DNA from: an uncultured Bacillota bacterium
Lineage (GTDB): Bacteria; Bacillota_I; Bacilli_A; RFN20; CAG-826
NCBI GenBank assembly: GCA_949289845.1
Contig: CASEPN010000003.1
Coordinates: forward strand, 141,558-177,695
DNA length: 36,138 nucleotides
Reading direction: 5' to 3'
A model generated the notes under the pieces. The model did not search any database, was not told the DNA's origin, and saw only the letters and a list, made by a program, of their open reading frames with translations. This document shows, piece after piece, positions 7,449-16,171 of this stretch (the first letter of the stretch is position 1; each line of letters starts with the position of its first letter). The position numbers were made by a program, and so were the translations under genes.

Positions 7449-7934
7449 ATGGCCATACGCGCCGACAGCAGGGAGAAGATCGAGAGGATCTGCGACTCCC
7501 ACAAGGGGGAGCCCTCGCCCCTCATGATCGTTCTCGAAGAGATTCAGAGGGAGTTCGGCTACATTCCCTTCGAGGTGCAGGAGATCGTCGCGGAGAAGCT
7601 TTCCCTTCCCGTGAGCGATGTTTACGGGGTCGTCACCTTCTATAACTTCTTCTCCCTCAACCCGAAGGGGAAGTACGTGATCGGGGTGTGCCTCGGGACC
7701 GCCTGCTACGTGAAGAACAGCCAGGCCGTCATCGACAAGTTCGAGGAGGTCCTCGCGATCAAGACGGGCCAGACGAGCGCGGACGGCCTCTTCACGATCG
7801 AGGCGCTCCGCTGCATCGGGGCCTGCGCCCTCGCCCCCGCCGTCAGCGTCAACGGGAAGGTCTACCCGATGGTCACCCCGGACAAGGTCCCGGCGATCGT
7901 CGCCGAATACCGCAAGATGGAGGAGGTCGCCTGA
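7449..7934 (+). CDS. hydC: NADH-dependent [FeFe] hydrogenase, NuoE/HydC-like subunit
   Basis: Small thioredoxin-fold [2Fe-2S] subunit of a trimeric electron-transferring hydrogenase, 161 residues. The cluster ligands are Cys81 and Cys86 (VCLGTACYVK) and Cys122 and Cys126 (LRCIGACALAP), the NuoE pattern. The helical N-terminal part includes LIVLEEIQREFGYIP-like residues (27-40) seen in this family. AGGAGGT lies 7 bases before the ATG. The TGA stop overlaps the next start (TGATG), and the following genes encode the flavin and H-cluster subunits, so the three work as one cytoplasmic complex linking NADH (and probably ferredoxin) to H2. Confidence 0.93.
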   Translation: MAIRADSREKIERICDSHKGEPSPLMIVLEEIQREFGYIPFEVQEIVAEKLSLPVSDVYGVVTFYNFFSLNPKGKYVIGVCLGTACYVKNSQAVIDKFEEVLAIKTGQTSADGLFTIEALRCIGACALAPAVSVNGKVYPMVTPDKVPAIVAEYRKMEEVA

Positions 7935-9811
7935 TGGTCGAGGAGATCAAGAACCCCGCGGAGCTGGATTCCGCGATCGAAAGCTGCACGGAGGCCTTCG
8001 AGAAGAAGATCTCCGGCAAGGGCGGCAAGCGCGCCGTCCTCGTCTGCGGAGGGACCGGCTGCCTTTCCAACGACTCGGAGGCGATCCTCAAGGAATTCGA
8101 GCGGCTCGTCGAGGAGCGCGGGCTTTCCCGGAGCGTCACGGTGAACCACGTCGGATGCTTCGGCTTCTGCTCGCAGGGCCCCTTCGTGAAGATCTACCCG
8201 GAGGACACCCTCTACTGCAAGGTCAAGGCGAAGGACGTCGCGGACATCGTCGAGGAGGACCTCGTGAACGGGCGCATCGTCGAGCGCCTCCTCTACGTGG
8301 ACCCCGTGACCCACGAGAGGGTCCAACGCCAGGACGACATCACCTTCTACAAGCGCCAGATGCGGATTAGCCTCCACGGCTGCTCCCTCGTGAACCCGGA
8401 CTTCCTCGAGGAAGCGCTCGGCTACGACGGCTTCAAGGCCCTGAAGAAGGCCCTCACCTCCATGACCCCCAAGGAGGTCATCGACGAGGTGCTTGCCTCC
8501 GGGCTCCGGGGGAGAGGGGGCGCCGGCTTCCCCACTGGGAGGAAGTGGCAGTTCGCCGCCGACCAGAAGAGCGAGGAGAAGTACATCGTCTGCAACGGCG
8601 ACGAGGGCGACCCCGGCGCCTTCATGGACCGCTCGATCCTCGAGGGGAACCCCTTCGAGGTCATCGAGGGCATGATGATCGCCGGCTACGCGTTCGGGGC
8701 CCACGAGGGCTACTTCTACGTGCGCGCCGAGTACCCGGTCGCCGTCGAGCGCCTCCGCCGGGCGATCGAGGACATGGAGAAGGTCGGGCTCCTGGGGGAC
8801 AACATCCTCGGGACAGGCTTCTCCTTCCGCGCGCATATCCGCGAGGGCGCGGGCGCCTTCGTCTGCGGCGAGGAGACGGCGCTCCTCAATTCCATCGAAG
8901 GGAAGCGGGGCATGCCCCGCCCCCGGCCCCCGTTCCCCGCGATCAAGGGGCTCTGGGGGAAGCCGACCTGCGTGAACAACGTCGAGACCCTCGCCCAGGT
9001 CCCCTACATCATCCGCGTGGGGGCCGAGAAGTACCGCGAGGTCGGGACCGATGGGAGCAAGGGCACGAAGGTGTTCGCCCTCGGCGGCAAGGTCAACAAC
9101 GTCGGCCTCGTCGAGGTCCCGATGGGGACGACCCTCCGCGAGCTCATCTACGAGATTGGCGGCGGCATTCCCGGCGGCAAGAAGTTCAAGGCCATCCAGA
9201 CCGGCGGGCCTTCGGGCGGCTGCCTCACCGAGGAGGACCTCGACACCCCCATCGATTACGACACCCTCGTCGCCAAGGGCTCGATGATGGGCTCGGGGGG
9301 CGCGATCGTCATGGACGAGGACAACTGCATGGTCGACGTCGCCCGCTTCTACATGGACTTCATCTGCTCCGAGAGCTGCGGGAAGTGCACCCCCTGCCGC
9401 ATCGGGACGAAGAGGCTCTACGAGATGCTCTCCGAGATCGTCGAGGGGAAAGGCACGAAGGAGACCCTCGAGGAGATGAAGGCGCTCGCCTCCGTCATCC
9501 ACCAGGGATCTTTATGCGCCCTCGGGCAGACCGCGGCCAACCCCATCCTTTCCACGATGGAGAAGTTCCCGGAGGAATATCTCGCCCACGTCGAGAGGAA
9601 GGAATGCCCGGCGCACGTGTGCAAGAGGCTCATCCGCATCGAGATCAACCCCGAGCTTTGCCGGAAGTGCTCCCTCTGCGCGAGGAACTGCCCGGTCGGG
9701 GCCATCACCGGCGTCCCCGGGAAGGAGCCCTACCACATCGACCAGAAGAAGTGCATCAAGTGCGGCGCCTGCGTGAGCAGCTGCCGCTTCAAGGCCATCG
9801 CGAGGAAGTAG
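7934..9811 (+). CDS. hydB: NADH-dependent [FeFe] hydrogenase, NuoF/HydB-like flavoprotein subunit
   Basis: 625 residues in three parts. Residues 30-110 are a thioredoxin-like [2Fe-2S] domain (Cys38, Cys43, Cys75, Cys79). The middle is NuoF-like, with the NADH/FMN-site segments GLRGRGGAGFPTGRKW (190-205) and CNGDEGDPGAFMDR (220-233), then the [4Fe-4S] motif ESCGKCTPCR. The C-terminus is a two-[4Fe-4S] ferredoxin domain (CRKCSLCARNCPVG and CIKCGACVSSC). This is the architecture of the diaphorase subunit of bifurcating and NAD(P)-linked hydrogenases. The ATG overlaps the hydC stop, and the next gene starts 9 bases after the stop. Whether the enzyme bifurcates electrons cannot be read from sequence alone. 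Confidence 0.94.
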   Translation: MVEEIKNPAELDSAIESCTEAFEKKISGKGGKRAVLVCGGTGCLSNDSEAILKEFERLVEERGLSRSVTVNHVGCFGFCSQGPFVKIYPEDTLYCKVKAKDVADIVEEDLVNGRIVERLLYVDPVTHERVQRQDDITFYKRQMRISLHGCSLVNPDFLEEALGYDGFKALKKALTSMTPKEVIDEVLASGLRGRGGAGFPTGRKWQFAADQKSEEKYIVCNGDEGDPGAFMDRSILEGNPFEVIEGMMIAGYAFGAHEGYFYVRAEYPVAVERLRRAIEDMEKVGLLGDNILGTGFSFRAHIREGAGAFVCGEETALLNSIEGKRGMPRPRPPFPAIKGLWGKPTCVNNVETLAQVPYIIRVGAEKYREVGTDGSKGTKVFALGGKVNNVGLVEVPMGTTLRELIYEIGGGIPGGKKFKAIQTGGPSGGCLTEEDLDTPIDYDTLVAKGSMMGSGGAIVMDEDNCMVDVARFYMDFICSESCGKCTPCRIGTKRLYEMLSEIVEGKGTKETLEEMKALASVIHQGSLCALGQTAANPILSTMEKFPEEYLAHVERKECPAHVCKRLIRIEINPELCRKCSLCARNCPVGAITGVPGKEPYHIDQKKCIKCGACVSSCRFKAIARK

Positions 9812-9820
9812 GAGGGAACC

Positions 9821-11614
9821 ATGGCAACTGTCGAAATCAAGATCGAGGGGCGCCTATACCAGGTGGACGACTCCCTCACCGTCCTCGAGGCGGCCAGGGC
9901 TTGCGGCTACAGGATCCCCACCCTCTGCTACTGGAACAAGGGGCATAACTCCCTGGCCTCCTGCCGGGTGTGCCTCGTCGAGATCAAGGGGGCGAGGGGC
10001 TCCCGCCTCACCGCCTCCTGCGTCTATCCCGTGAAGGAATGCCCCGCCTCGAAGGGTTTCGAGATCCTCGTCAGCTCCCCGATGGCGGTGAGCGCGAGAA
10101 GGACCGCGGTCGAGCTCCTCCTCTCCAACCACAGCAAGGAGTGCCAGACCTGCTCGAGGAACGGGGAGTGCGAGCTGCTCGAGGTCGCCAACATCACGGG
10201 CGCCAAGACGGGAAGCTACCTCGGGGAAAAGACCCCGACGACGAAGGACGATCTCGCCCCCGGCATCGTCCGCGACACGAGCAAGTGCATCCTTTGCGGG
10301 CGCTGCATCGAGCGTTGCAAGGAGGCGACAGGGATCGGCATCCTCGGCTTCGAGAACCGGGGCTTCCAGACGATCGTCGCCCCGATCGCGAACCGTTCCT
10401 TCGATAGCGTCCCCTGCCTCCAGTGCGGCCAGTGCGTGAACGTCTGCCCCACCGGCGCCCTCAGCGAGAAGCGCGAGATCGAGAGGGTCGACGAGGCCTT
10501 CCGCGAAGGGAAGTACGTCGTCTGCCAGATCGCCCCGGCCGTCCGGGCCGCGATCAGCGAGGAGTTCGGCCACCGGATCGGCGAGGAGAACGGCGAGGGG
10601 AAGATGGTCGCCGCGATAAGGAGGCTCGGCTTCCGGAAGGTGTTCGACGTCGACTTCGGCGCCGACCTAACCATCATGGAGGAAAGCCACGAGCTCCTGG
10701 AGAGGATGCTCCATAAGACGGGCCCCCTCCCGCAGATCACCAGCTGCTCGCCCGGCTGGATCAACTACCTCGAGTACTTCTATCCGGACCTCATCCCGAA
10801 CGTGAGCACCTGCAAGTCCCCCCATGAGATGCAGGGGGCGATCACCAAGAGCTACTTCGCCGAGAAGGAAGGGCTCGACCCGAAGGACATCTTCGTGGTG
10901 TCCGTGATGCCCTGCACGGCGAAGAAGTACGAGAAGGAGCGTCCCGCGAACAGCGTCGACGGGCTTCCCGACGTCGACGCGGTGCTCACCACGAGGGAGC
11001 TCGCGCTCCTCATCAAGCGCTCGGGCATCCTCTACGACGAGCTTCCGGAGGAGGATTTCGACCCGATCCTCGGGGAAAGCTCCGGGGCCGGCGTCATCTT
11101 CGGCGTCACCGGGGGAGTCATGGAGGCCGCCCTCCGGACCGCCTACTTCACCTTGACCGGCAAGGAGTACGAGAAGGTCGCCTTCGAGGAGGTCAGGGGC
11201 TTCGAAGGCGTCAAGGAGGCCACGGTCGAGATCGGCGGGACCGCGATCAAGGTCGCCGTCTGTTCCGGCGCGGCGAATGCCCGCCCCATCCTCGAGAGCA
11301 TCCGCGCCGGGAAGAGCGAGTACGCCTTCGTCGAGATCATGGGCTGTCCCGGCGGCTGCCTCAACGGCGGCGGCCAGCCCTTCGTGAAGCCGACCCTCCT
11401 CCCCAGGGAAGGGAAGGACATCCTCGACACCTACCTCGAGAAGAGGGCGGCGATCCTCTACGGGATCGACGAGCGGAAGAAGATCCGCCAGAGCCACAAC
11501 AATCCCGAGGTCCAGGCACTCTACAAGGAGTTCCTGGGCGAGCCGGGAAGCGAGAAGGCGGAGCATCTCCTCCACACCTCCTACCGGAAGGACAGGGAGC
11601 GCTACCCCCATTAG
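9821..11614 (+). CDS. hydA: [FeFe] hydrogenase catalytic subunit (HydA)
   Basis: 597 residues carrying the H-cluster. The N-terminus is a plant-type [2Fe-2S] domain (Cys36, Cys48, Cys51, Cys67). A His-Cys3 [4Fe-4S] site follows (His104, Cys108, Cys111, Cys117), then two [4Fe-4S] ferredoxin motifs (156-166 and 199-209). The H-cluster motifs are TSCSPGW (307-313), MPCTAKKYE (363-371) and EIMGCPGGCLNGGGQP (505-520), followed by the small C-terminal domain. L1 has Ser where many enzymes have a second Cys; I recall this variant from NAD(P)-linked enzymes. No maturase genes (hydE, hydF, hydG) lie in the window, so they must be elsewhere. Confidence 0.96.
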   Translation: MATVEIKIEGRLYQVDDSLTVLEAARACGYRIPTLCYWNKGHNSLASCRVCLVEIKGARGSRLTASCVYPVKECPASKGFEILVSSPMAVSARRTAVELLLSNHSKECQTCSRNGECELLEVANITGAKTGSYLGEKTPTTKDDLAPGIVRDTSKCILCGRCIERCKEATGIGILGFENRGFQTIVAPIANRSFDSVPCLQCGQCVNVCPTGALSEKREIERVDEAFREGKYVVCQIAPAVRAAISEEFGHRIGEENGEGKMVAAIRRLGFRKVFDVDFGADLTIMEESHELLERMLHKTGPLPQITSCSPGWINYLEYFYPDLIPNVSTCKSPHEMQGAITKSYFAEKEGLDPKDIFVVSVMPCTAKKYEKERPANSVDGLPDVDAVLTTRELALLIKRSGILYDELPEEDFDPILGESSGAGVIFGVTGGVMEAALRTAYFTLTGKEYEKVAFEEVRGFEGVKEATVEIGGTAIKVAVCSGAANARPILESIRAGKSEYAFVEIMGCPGGCLNGGGQPFVKPTLLPREGKDILDTYLEKRAAILYGIDERKKIRQSHNNPEVQALYKEFLGEPGSEKAEHLLHTSYRKDRERYPH

Positions 11615-11621
11615 GAAACCG

Positions 11622-11644
11622 CCCGGCTTCGGCCGGGTTTTCCT
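11622..11644 (+). terminator. Rho-independent terminator of the hydrogenase operon
   Basis: CCCGGC (11622-11627), a TTCG tetraloop and GCCGGG (11632-11637), followed by TTTTCCTT. It lies 8 bases after the hydA stop. Confidence 0.85.
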
Positions 11645-11682
11645 TAGAAAACTCATAATCCCCCAGCGTTTTCTTCGATAAC

Positions 11683-11711
11683 TTGATTTCTTGGACGCTA
11701 ATTCCTACTCT
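11683..11711 (+). promoter_or_regulatory. Candidate promoter placing the transcription start at the HAD-gene ATG
   Basis: TTGATT (11683-11688), a 17-base spacer and TACTCT (11706-11711). The expected start of transcription is about 7 bases further on, at 11718, which is the A of the ATG. No ribosome binding site is present between promoter and ATG. Confidence 0.45.
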
Positions 11712-11717
11712 AGTCCC

Positions 11718-12365
11718 ATGAAGAAGGACTACATCTTCGATCTGGACGGGACGCTCGCGGACACTCTCCCCGACATCAGGGACGCGGTGAACGGTGCCCT
11801 CCTTGCCGTGGGTCGGGAGGGGACGCTTTCCCTCGAGGACGTCCGGAAGATGATCGGGAGAGGCGCGAGGAACCTCGCCCGTCTCGCCCTTGGAGGAAGT
11901 CCAGGCGAGGAGGAGCTCTCCTCCTTCATGAGGGAATACATGCCCCGCTACCGGGACTACCAGGGAAGGACGACGAAGCCCTTCCCTGGAGTGACTGAGA
12001 CCCTGCTCGCTCTCAAAGAAAGGGGAGCGAGACTCTTCGTCTGCACGAACAAGCCCCATGAGCTCGCCCTGGCGATCCTCGGGAAGATATTCCCGGAGGG
12101 GCTCTTCCAGGATGTGCAGGGGCACGAGGAAGGCCGTCCTCCGAAGCCTGACCCCTGGCTCCTGGATGCGCTATTCAAGAGGAACGGCATCAAGAAGGAA
12201 GAGGCTCTCTTCGTTGGGGACTCGCTTCCGGACAAGGAGACCGCGGATAACTACGGGCTTCCTTTGGTCCTTTGCCTCTGGGGCTATGGAAATTACGATT
12301 CCTCGCTCCTCATGGGGGCTAGTAAAATAATCAGAAGCCCCGAAGGGCTTCTTGATCCCATATGA
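11718..12365 (+). CDS. HAD-superfamily phosphatase (phosphoglycolate phosphatase-like)
   Basis: 215-residue soluble hydrolase. Motif I is FDLDGTLAD near the N-terminus (nucleophile Asp and general-acid Asp). Motif II is the FVCTNK segment, and motif IV is FVGDSLPDKETA. The helical cap between motifs I and II fits the Gph/PgmB/YhcW group. The substrate cannot be told from sequence. A longer frame from TTG 11691 would start upstream of the predicted transcription start, and MKKDYIFDLDGT is a typical family start, so ATG 11718 is preferred. No ribosome binding site is visible. The stop overlaps the next ATG (ATGA). Confidence 0.85.
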   Translation: MKKDYIFDLDGTLADTLPDIRDAVNGALLAVGREGTLSLEDVRKMIGRGARNLARLALGGSPGEEELSSFMREYMPRYRDYQGRTTKPFPGVTETLLALKERGARLFVCTNKPHELALAILGKIFPEGLFQDVQGHEEGRPPKPDPWLLDALFKRNGIKKEEALFVGDSLPDKETADNYGLPLVLCLWGYGNYDSSLLMGASKIIRSPEGLLDPI

Positions 12366-13315
12366 GCATCCGGAAGAGCGAAGGCGCCTCCGCCCTCCCC
12401 GAGGAGAAGGACGGGGAAGGAGCACTTTCCCCGCGCTCCCTTCCGATCCCAAAGGAGAGCTTCCTTTCCTTCTACCTTCTCCTCGCCTCGATCTTCTATG
12501 CGATTGTCTACACCCAGCCCTACTGGGAGGGGGACGCGACGAGCCACTTCTCCATTTCCTGGTGGGTGCCGCTCGCCCTTGCCCCCTTCGTGCTCCTCTC
12601 CTTCTTCCTGGACTGGAGGCTCAAGGGAAAGGATGGGTTTCTGCCTAGGATATTCCAGATTTTTCCTCGTCTTGGGGAGGTCGCCGTGGCGGCGATCGCG
12701 GTGAACTTCTATTTCGCCGGCTACGGGTTCCCGACAGGGGACGGGGGAGCGGGGATGGTGTCGCTTCTGAGGCTATTCGCTGCGATTGCGGCGCTTCTCC
12801 TGCCCTCGCTAACGATCTTCTTCCTTGTCCTCCGGGCGCTTGGGAAGGAAGAGAAGTCTATTCCCGGAGGAGAGCGCCCCGTGGTGGCGCTTGGCCTTTC
12901 CCTCCTTTCCCTCTTCCTCTTCCTATGCGCCTCCAGCGTCGCCCTCGCCCTCCAGGGCTTCTCCGGGCTGGACCTCTGGATCTATCTTGTGGGGGCGATC
13001 CTTTCCCTAGGGGGAGCAGGCTATTCCTCCTTCCTTTCCTTCTTCCGGAAGGGGGAGGGGATGGAGAAGCACGCCCTCGGGGTCTCCGGAGCAATCCTCG
13101 GGATCAGCTTCGCCACGCTTCTTTTCGGGGCGGCGCGCTTTGACCTTGGAAACGGGATGAGCGCCCTCCACTTGTTCCTTTGGGCCATCGGGGCGGGATT
13201 CGGGGGGACGATCGCCGGGGCCATCGCCTTCTACTTCCTTTCCGAAGGGATCCTCTTCGGGGAGGAAGGGGGAGCCCGCGCGGAGGAGAGGAAGGAGGAA
13301 CACTCGCATGGATAG
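12362..13315 (+). CDS. Polytopic membrane protein of unknown function
   Basis: 317 residues with a charged ~30-residue cytoplasmic-looking N-terminus, about eight hydrophobic helices, and a charged tail rich in Glu, Arg and His (GGARAEERKEEHSHG). No family recognised. It is translationally coupled at both ends: the ATG overlaps the HAD stop by four bases, and the cysS start lies inside its last eight bases. Composition matches the neighbours, so it is probably a vertically inherited lineage-specific gene rather than an insertion. Confidence 0.7.
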   Translation: MSIRKSEGASALPEEKDGEGALSPRSLPIPKESFLSFYLLLASIFYAIVYTQPYWEGDATSHFSISWWVPLALAPFVLLSFFLDWRLKGKDGFLPRIFQIFPRLGEVAVAAIAVNFYFAGYGFPTGDGGAGMVSLLRLFAAIAALLLPSLTIFFLVLRALGKEEKSIPGGERPVVALGLSLLSLFLFLCASSVALALQGFSGLDLWIYLVGAILSLGGAGYSSFLSFFRKGEGMEKHALGVSGAILGISFATLLFGAARFDLGNGMSALHLFLWAIGAGFGGTIAGAIAFYFLSEGILFGEEGGARAEERKEEHSHG

Positions 13316-14651
13316 GAAGCTATATCTTCATAACTCGCTTTCCGGGAGGAAGGAGGAGTTCGTCCCCCTCAAGGAGGGGAAGGTCTCGCTTTACTTCTGC
13401 GGCCCCACCGTCTACGCGGACCCCCACATCGGGAACTTCCGTCCGGTCGTCGTCTTCGACCTCCTCCGCAGGGTGCTGGAGGCGATCGGCTACGAGGTGA
13501 CCGCGGTCAGCAACTACACGGACGTCGACGACAAGATCATCCGCCGGGCGAAGGAGCTCGGGATCACCGAGCGCGAGCTTTCCGACTCCGTCATCGAGGA
13601 CTACCGGCGCCTCGTCGAGGAAGTGGGCTCCAGGCAGCCGTCCCTCACCCCCCGTCCCACCGAGATGATGCAGGAGATCATCTCCTACGTCGGGGACCTT
13701 GTGGAGAAGGGTGCGGCCTACGTGAGGGACGGCGACGTCTACCTCAGGGTCAGGGACATCCCTCATTACGGGGAGCTTTCCGGGAACTCGGTCGAGGAGC
13801 TCGAGAGCGGGGCCCGCATCGCCCCGGGGGAGAAGAAGGAGGATCCCCTCGACTTCGCCCTCTGGAAGAGGACCGAGGAAGGGATCCGCTGGGAATCCCC
13901 GTGGGGGATGGGGCGCCCTGGCTGGCACACGGAGTGCTGCGTGATGATCGACTCGATCTTCCGCGACCAGGGCGGGCTCATCGACATCCACGGGGGCGGG
14001 TTCGATCTGAAGTTCCCCCATCACGAGAACGAGATCGCCCAGGCAAGGGCCCATAACGGGAACTCGCTCGCGCGCTACTGGGTCCATAACGGCTTCATCG
14101 ACATCCGCGGGGAGAAGATGTCCAAGTCCCTCGGGAACGTCGTCCTCATGAAGGACGTCATCAAGGAGTACGGGGGGCTTCCCTTCCGCCTCATGGTCCT
14201 GGGGAGCCACTACCGCGCGCCCGTCTGCTTCGCGCCCGAGACGATCGGGGAGGCAAAGAAGAAGATGGAGCAGCTAAGAAACGCCAGGAAGCGCGCCTCG
14301 ATCCTCCTCCAGAGGATGGGCGTCAAGGAAGAAGAGATGTCCCCTATTCTTGAGGACAGGATTCTCTCTCCCCTTCTCGACGACCTCGGGAGCCCGAACG
14401 CCCTGAGCGCCCTCTATCTCGAGCTCAAGGAGCTGAACGCCTCCCTTCCGAAGGGGGACAAGGAGATGATCCTCCGTGCCTACAGATCCCTCAGGGGAGG
14501 GATGGACGTCCTTGGCCTAGTGATCCACGACCCTGTCCTCCAGGAGGAGGACAAGGGTCTCTTCCTCGCGTATGATGAGGCCAGGGAAAGGAAGGACTAC
14601 GCCGAGAGCGACCGCTTGAGGACGCTTCTTATGGCCAAGGGACTTTTCTAA
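13308..14651 (+). CDS. cysS: Cysteinyl-tRNA synthetase
   Basis: Class I synthetase charging tRNA-Cys, 447 residues. The HIGH motif appears as PHIGN with the preceding YFCGPTVYAD, whose Cys is one of the active-site zinc ligands. The other ligands lie in HTECCVM and HHENE. The KMSKS loop is EKMSKSLGN. The C-terminal anticodon-binding domain is slightly short. GGAGGAA lies about 9 bases upstream of the ATG. Its place ahead of rlmB and a sigma factor mirrors the cysS-rlmB-sigH neighbourhood of Bacillus and clostridia. Confidence 0.97.
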   Translation: MDRKLYLHNSLSGRKEEFVPLKEGKVSLYFCGPTVYADPHIGNFRPVVVFDLLRRVLEAIGYEVTAVSNYTDVDDKIIRRAKELGITERELSDSVIEDYRRLVEEVGSRQPSLTPRPTEMMQEIISYVGDLVEKGAAYVRDGDVYLRVRDIPHYGELSGNSVEELESGARIAPGEKKEDPLDFALWKRTEEGIRWESPWGMGRPGWHTECCVMIDSIFRDQGGLIDIHGGGFDLKFPHHENEIAQARAHNGNSLARYWVHNGFIDIRGEKMSKSLGNVVLMKDVIKEYGGLPFRLMVLGSHYRAPVCFAPETIGEAKKKMEQLRNARKRASILLQRMGVKEEEMSPILEDRILSPLLDDLGSPNALSALYLELKELNASLPKGDKEMILRAYRSLRGGMDVLGLVIHDPVLQEEDKGLFLAYDEARERKDYAESDRLRTLLMAKGLF

Positions 14652-14663
14652 GAAGGAGCGGGA

Positions 14664-15404
14664 ATGACCACGGTCGACCAGATCATCATCGATTGGTTCA
14701 ATAGCGGCTTCAACGGGGCGACCTACCCCGAGGCCGGGAATTTCCTCCTTGTCCTCCTTTCGATCCTCATGGCGATCCTCCTCAGCTTCCTCATCGGCTT
14801 CGAGCGCGAGTTCCACGGGCATGCCGCCGGGCTGAGGACGCACCTCCTCGTGGCTGTCGGGAGCTGCCTCGTCATGCTCGTGTCCATCTACGGCTTCGGA
14901 AGCGCTTTCCCGAACCGCGACCCCGCGAGGCTCGCCGCCCAGGTGGTCGCCGGGATCGGCTTCCTGGGCGCCGGGACGATCGTCCAGACGGGGCTCGACG
15001 TCAGGGGGCTCACCACCGCGACGACAATCTGGGTGGTCATGGCGATCGGCCTTGCCGCCGGGTCAGGGAACTTCCTCATCGCGACCCTGGCGACGATCCT
15101 CGCCCTCGTCTGCCTCGTCCTTTTCCGGGGGATCGAGCGCTACCTCGCCCGGAGGAACCCGACCGTCCATCTCGTCGTCCCGAGCGAGAAGCCCGTCCTC
15201 AAGGACGTCCATAGCATCGCCGCGCGCTACGGGATCACGATCCTCGACACCAGGACCGAGATCATCGACTACGAGGGGAAGAGCGCCCTCCGCATCACGA
15301 TGCGCTGCCTCTTCACCGGCCAGAGCCAGATCACTTCCTTCATGGACGACCTCCGCTTCTCGGTCCGTCCTTTTGCCCTTAGCGTGAGCGCGGAGCCGCA
15401 GTAG
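14664..15404 (+). CDS. MgtC/SapB-family membrane protein
   Basis: 246 residues. The N-terminal ~150 residues hold four to five transmembrane helices with the family hallmarks LIGFEREFHGHAAGLRTHLLV and QVVAGIGFLGAGTI, then GLTTATTIWV. The C-terminal ~90 residues form an ACT-like cytoplasmic domain. MgtC proteins are tied to growth under low magnesium and to ATP-synthase modulation in pathogens; the role in this organism is unknown. GAAGGAG precedes the ATG, and the TAG stop shares one base with the rlmB GTG. It stands where mrnC is found between cysS and rlmB in Bacillus. Confidence 0.9.
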   Translation: MTTVDQIIIDWFNSGFNGATYPEAGNFLLVLLSILMAILLSFLIGFEREFHGHAAGLRTHLLVAVGSCLVMLVSIYGFGSAFPNRDPARLAAQVVAGIGFLGAGTIVQTGLDVRGLTTATTIWVVMAIGLAAGSGNFLIATLATILALVCLVLFRGIERYLARRNPTVHLVVPSEKPVLKDVHSIAARYGITILDTRTEIIDYEGKSALRITMRCLFTGQSQITSFMDDLRFSVRPFALSVSAEPQ

Positions 15405-16159
15405 TGAGAAAGAAACTGGGGCGCCCATCCTCGGAAGGGGAGGCTACAATCATCTACGGCAGGAATGCCGTGCGGGAGGCCTTGAGGGCAGGGCACGTCC
15501 ATGTCCTCTTCGCGAACGGGAGGCTCGTGAACGACCCTCTCGTGAAGGAGGCCCGCGGAATCAAGGCGGACGTCAGGCTCGTCGAGGAGCGCGAGCTGAC
15601 GCGCATGGCCAGGAACCCCTCCCACCAGGGGCTCGTGGCGATGGTGGAACCCTATGGCTCCCATTCCCTGAAGGAGCTCGTGAGGAGGGGGCAGGAGACA
15701 GGGAGAAAGCCTCTTCTCCTCATGCTCGACGGCATCGAGGACCCGCAGAACCTCGGGGCCATCCTCCGCTCGGCGGACGCCTTCGGGGTCGACGGGGTCA
15801 TCGTGCCCAAGAGGGGCTCCGCGCCCCTCGGGGGCACGGTCGCCAAGGTGTCGACCGGGGCGATCGAGCACGTGATGGTCCACGAGGCGACGAACCTCCG
15901 GCGGACCGTCGACGAGCTGAAGGGGCTTGGCTACTGGGTCGTCGCCGCCGAAGGCACGGCCGAGACGCTCTACGACGAGGTCGACTACGGCTACCCCACG
16001 CTCCTCATCGTCGGGAGCGAGGGGTTCGGCATCTCGAGGATTCTCATGGACGCGGCCGATTTCCGTGTCAGAATCCCGATGCTTGGCCATGTCAACTCGT
16101 TGAACGCCTCGGTAAGCGCCGGGATTCTGCTCGCGAACATCCTCCGCTCCCGCAGCTAG
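15404..16159 (+). CDS. rlmB: TrmH/RlmB-family 23S rRNA 2'-O-methyltransferase
   Basis: SPOUT-class methyltransferase using S-adenosylmethionine, 251 residues. The N-terminal substrate-binding domain begins IIYGRNAVREAL. The three knot motifs are DGIEDPQNLGAILRSADAFG (motif 1), IVGSEGFGIS (motif 2) and IPMLGHVNSLNASVSAGI (motif 3, with Asn and Ser positioned for catalysis). It most likely methylates G2251 of 23S rRNA, by family and context. The start is GTG at 15404 overlapping the mgtC stop; the ribosome binding site is weak, so a slightly later start cannot be excluded. Confidence 0.9.
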   Translation: MRKKLGRPSSEGEATIIYGRNAVREALRAGHVHVLFANGRLVNDPLVKEARGIKADVRLVEERELTRMARNPSHQGLVAMVEPYGSHSLKELVRRGQETGRKPLLLMLDGIEDPQNLGAILRSADAFGVDGVIVPKRGSAPLGGTVAKVSTGAIEHVMVHEATNLRRTVDELKGLGYWVVAAEGTAETLYDEVDYGYPTLLIVGSEGFGISRILMDAADFRVRIPMLGHVNSLNASVSAGILLANILRSRS

Positions 16160-16171
16160 AGGAGGTCCTTT

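Noticed and set aside
7862-9502. 546-codon minus-strand open frame over the hydrogenase genes
   Set aside because: It mirrors hydB codons and its product is a Leu/Asp/Glu/Val-rich sequence of no known type. The plus-strand genes are certain.
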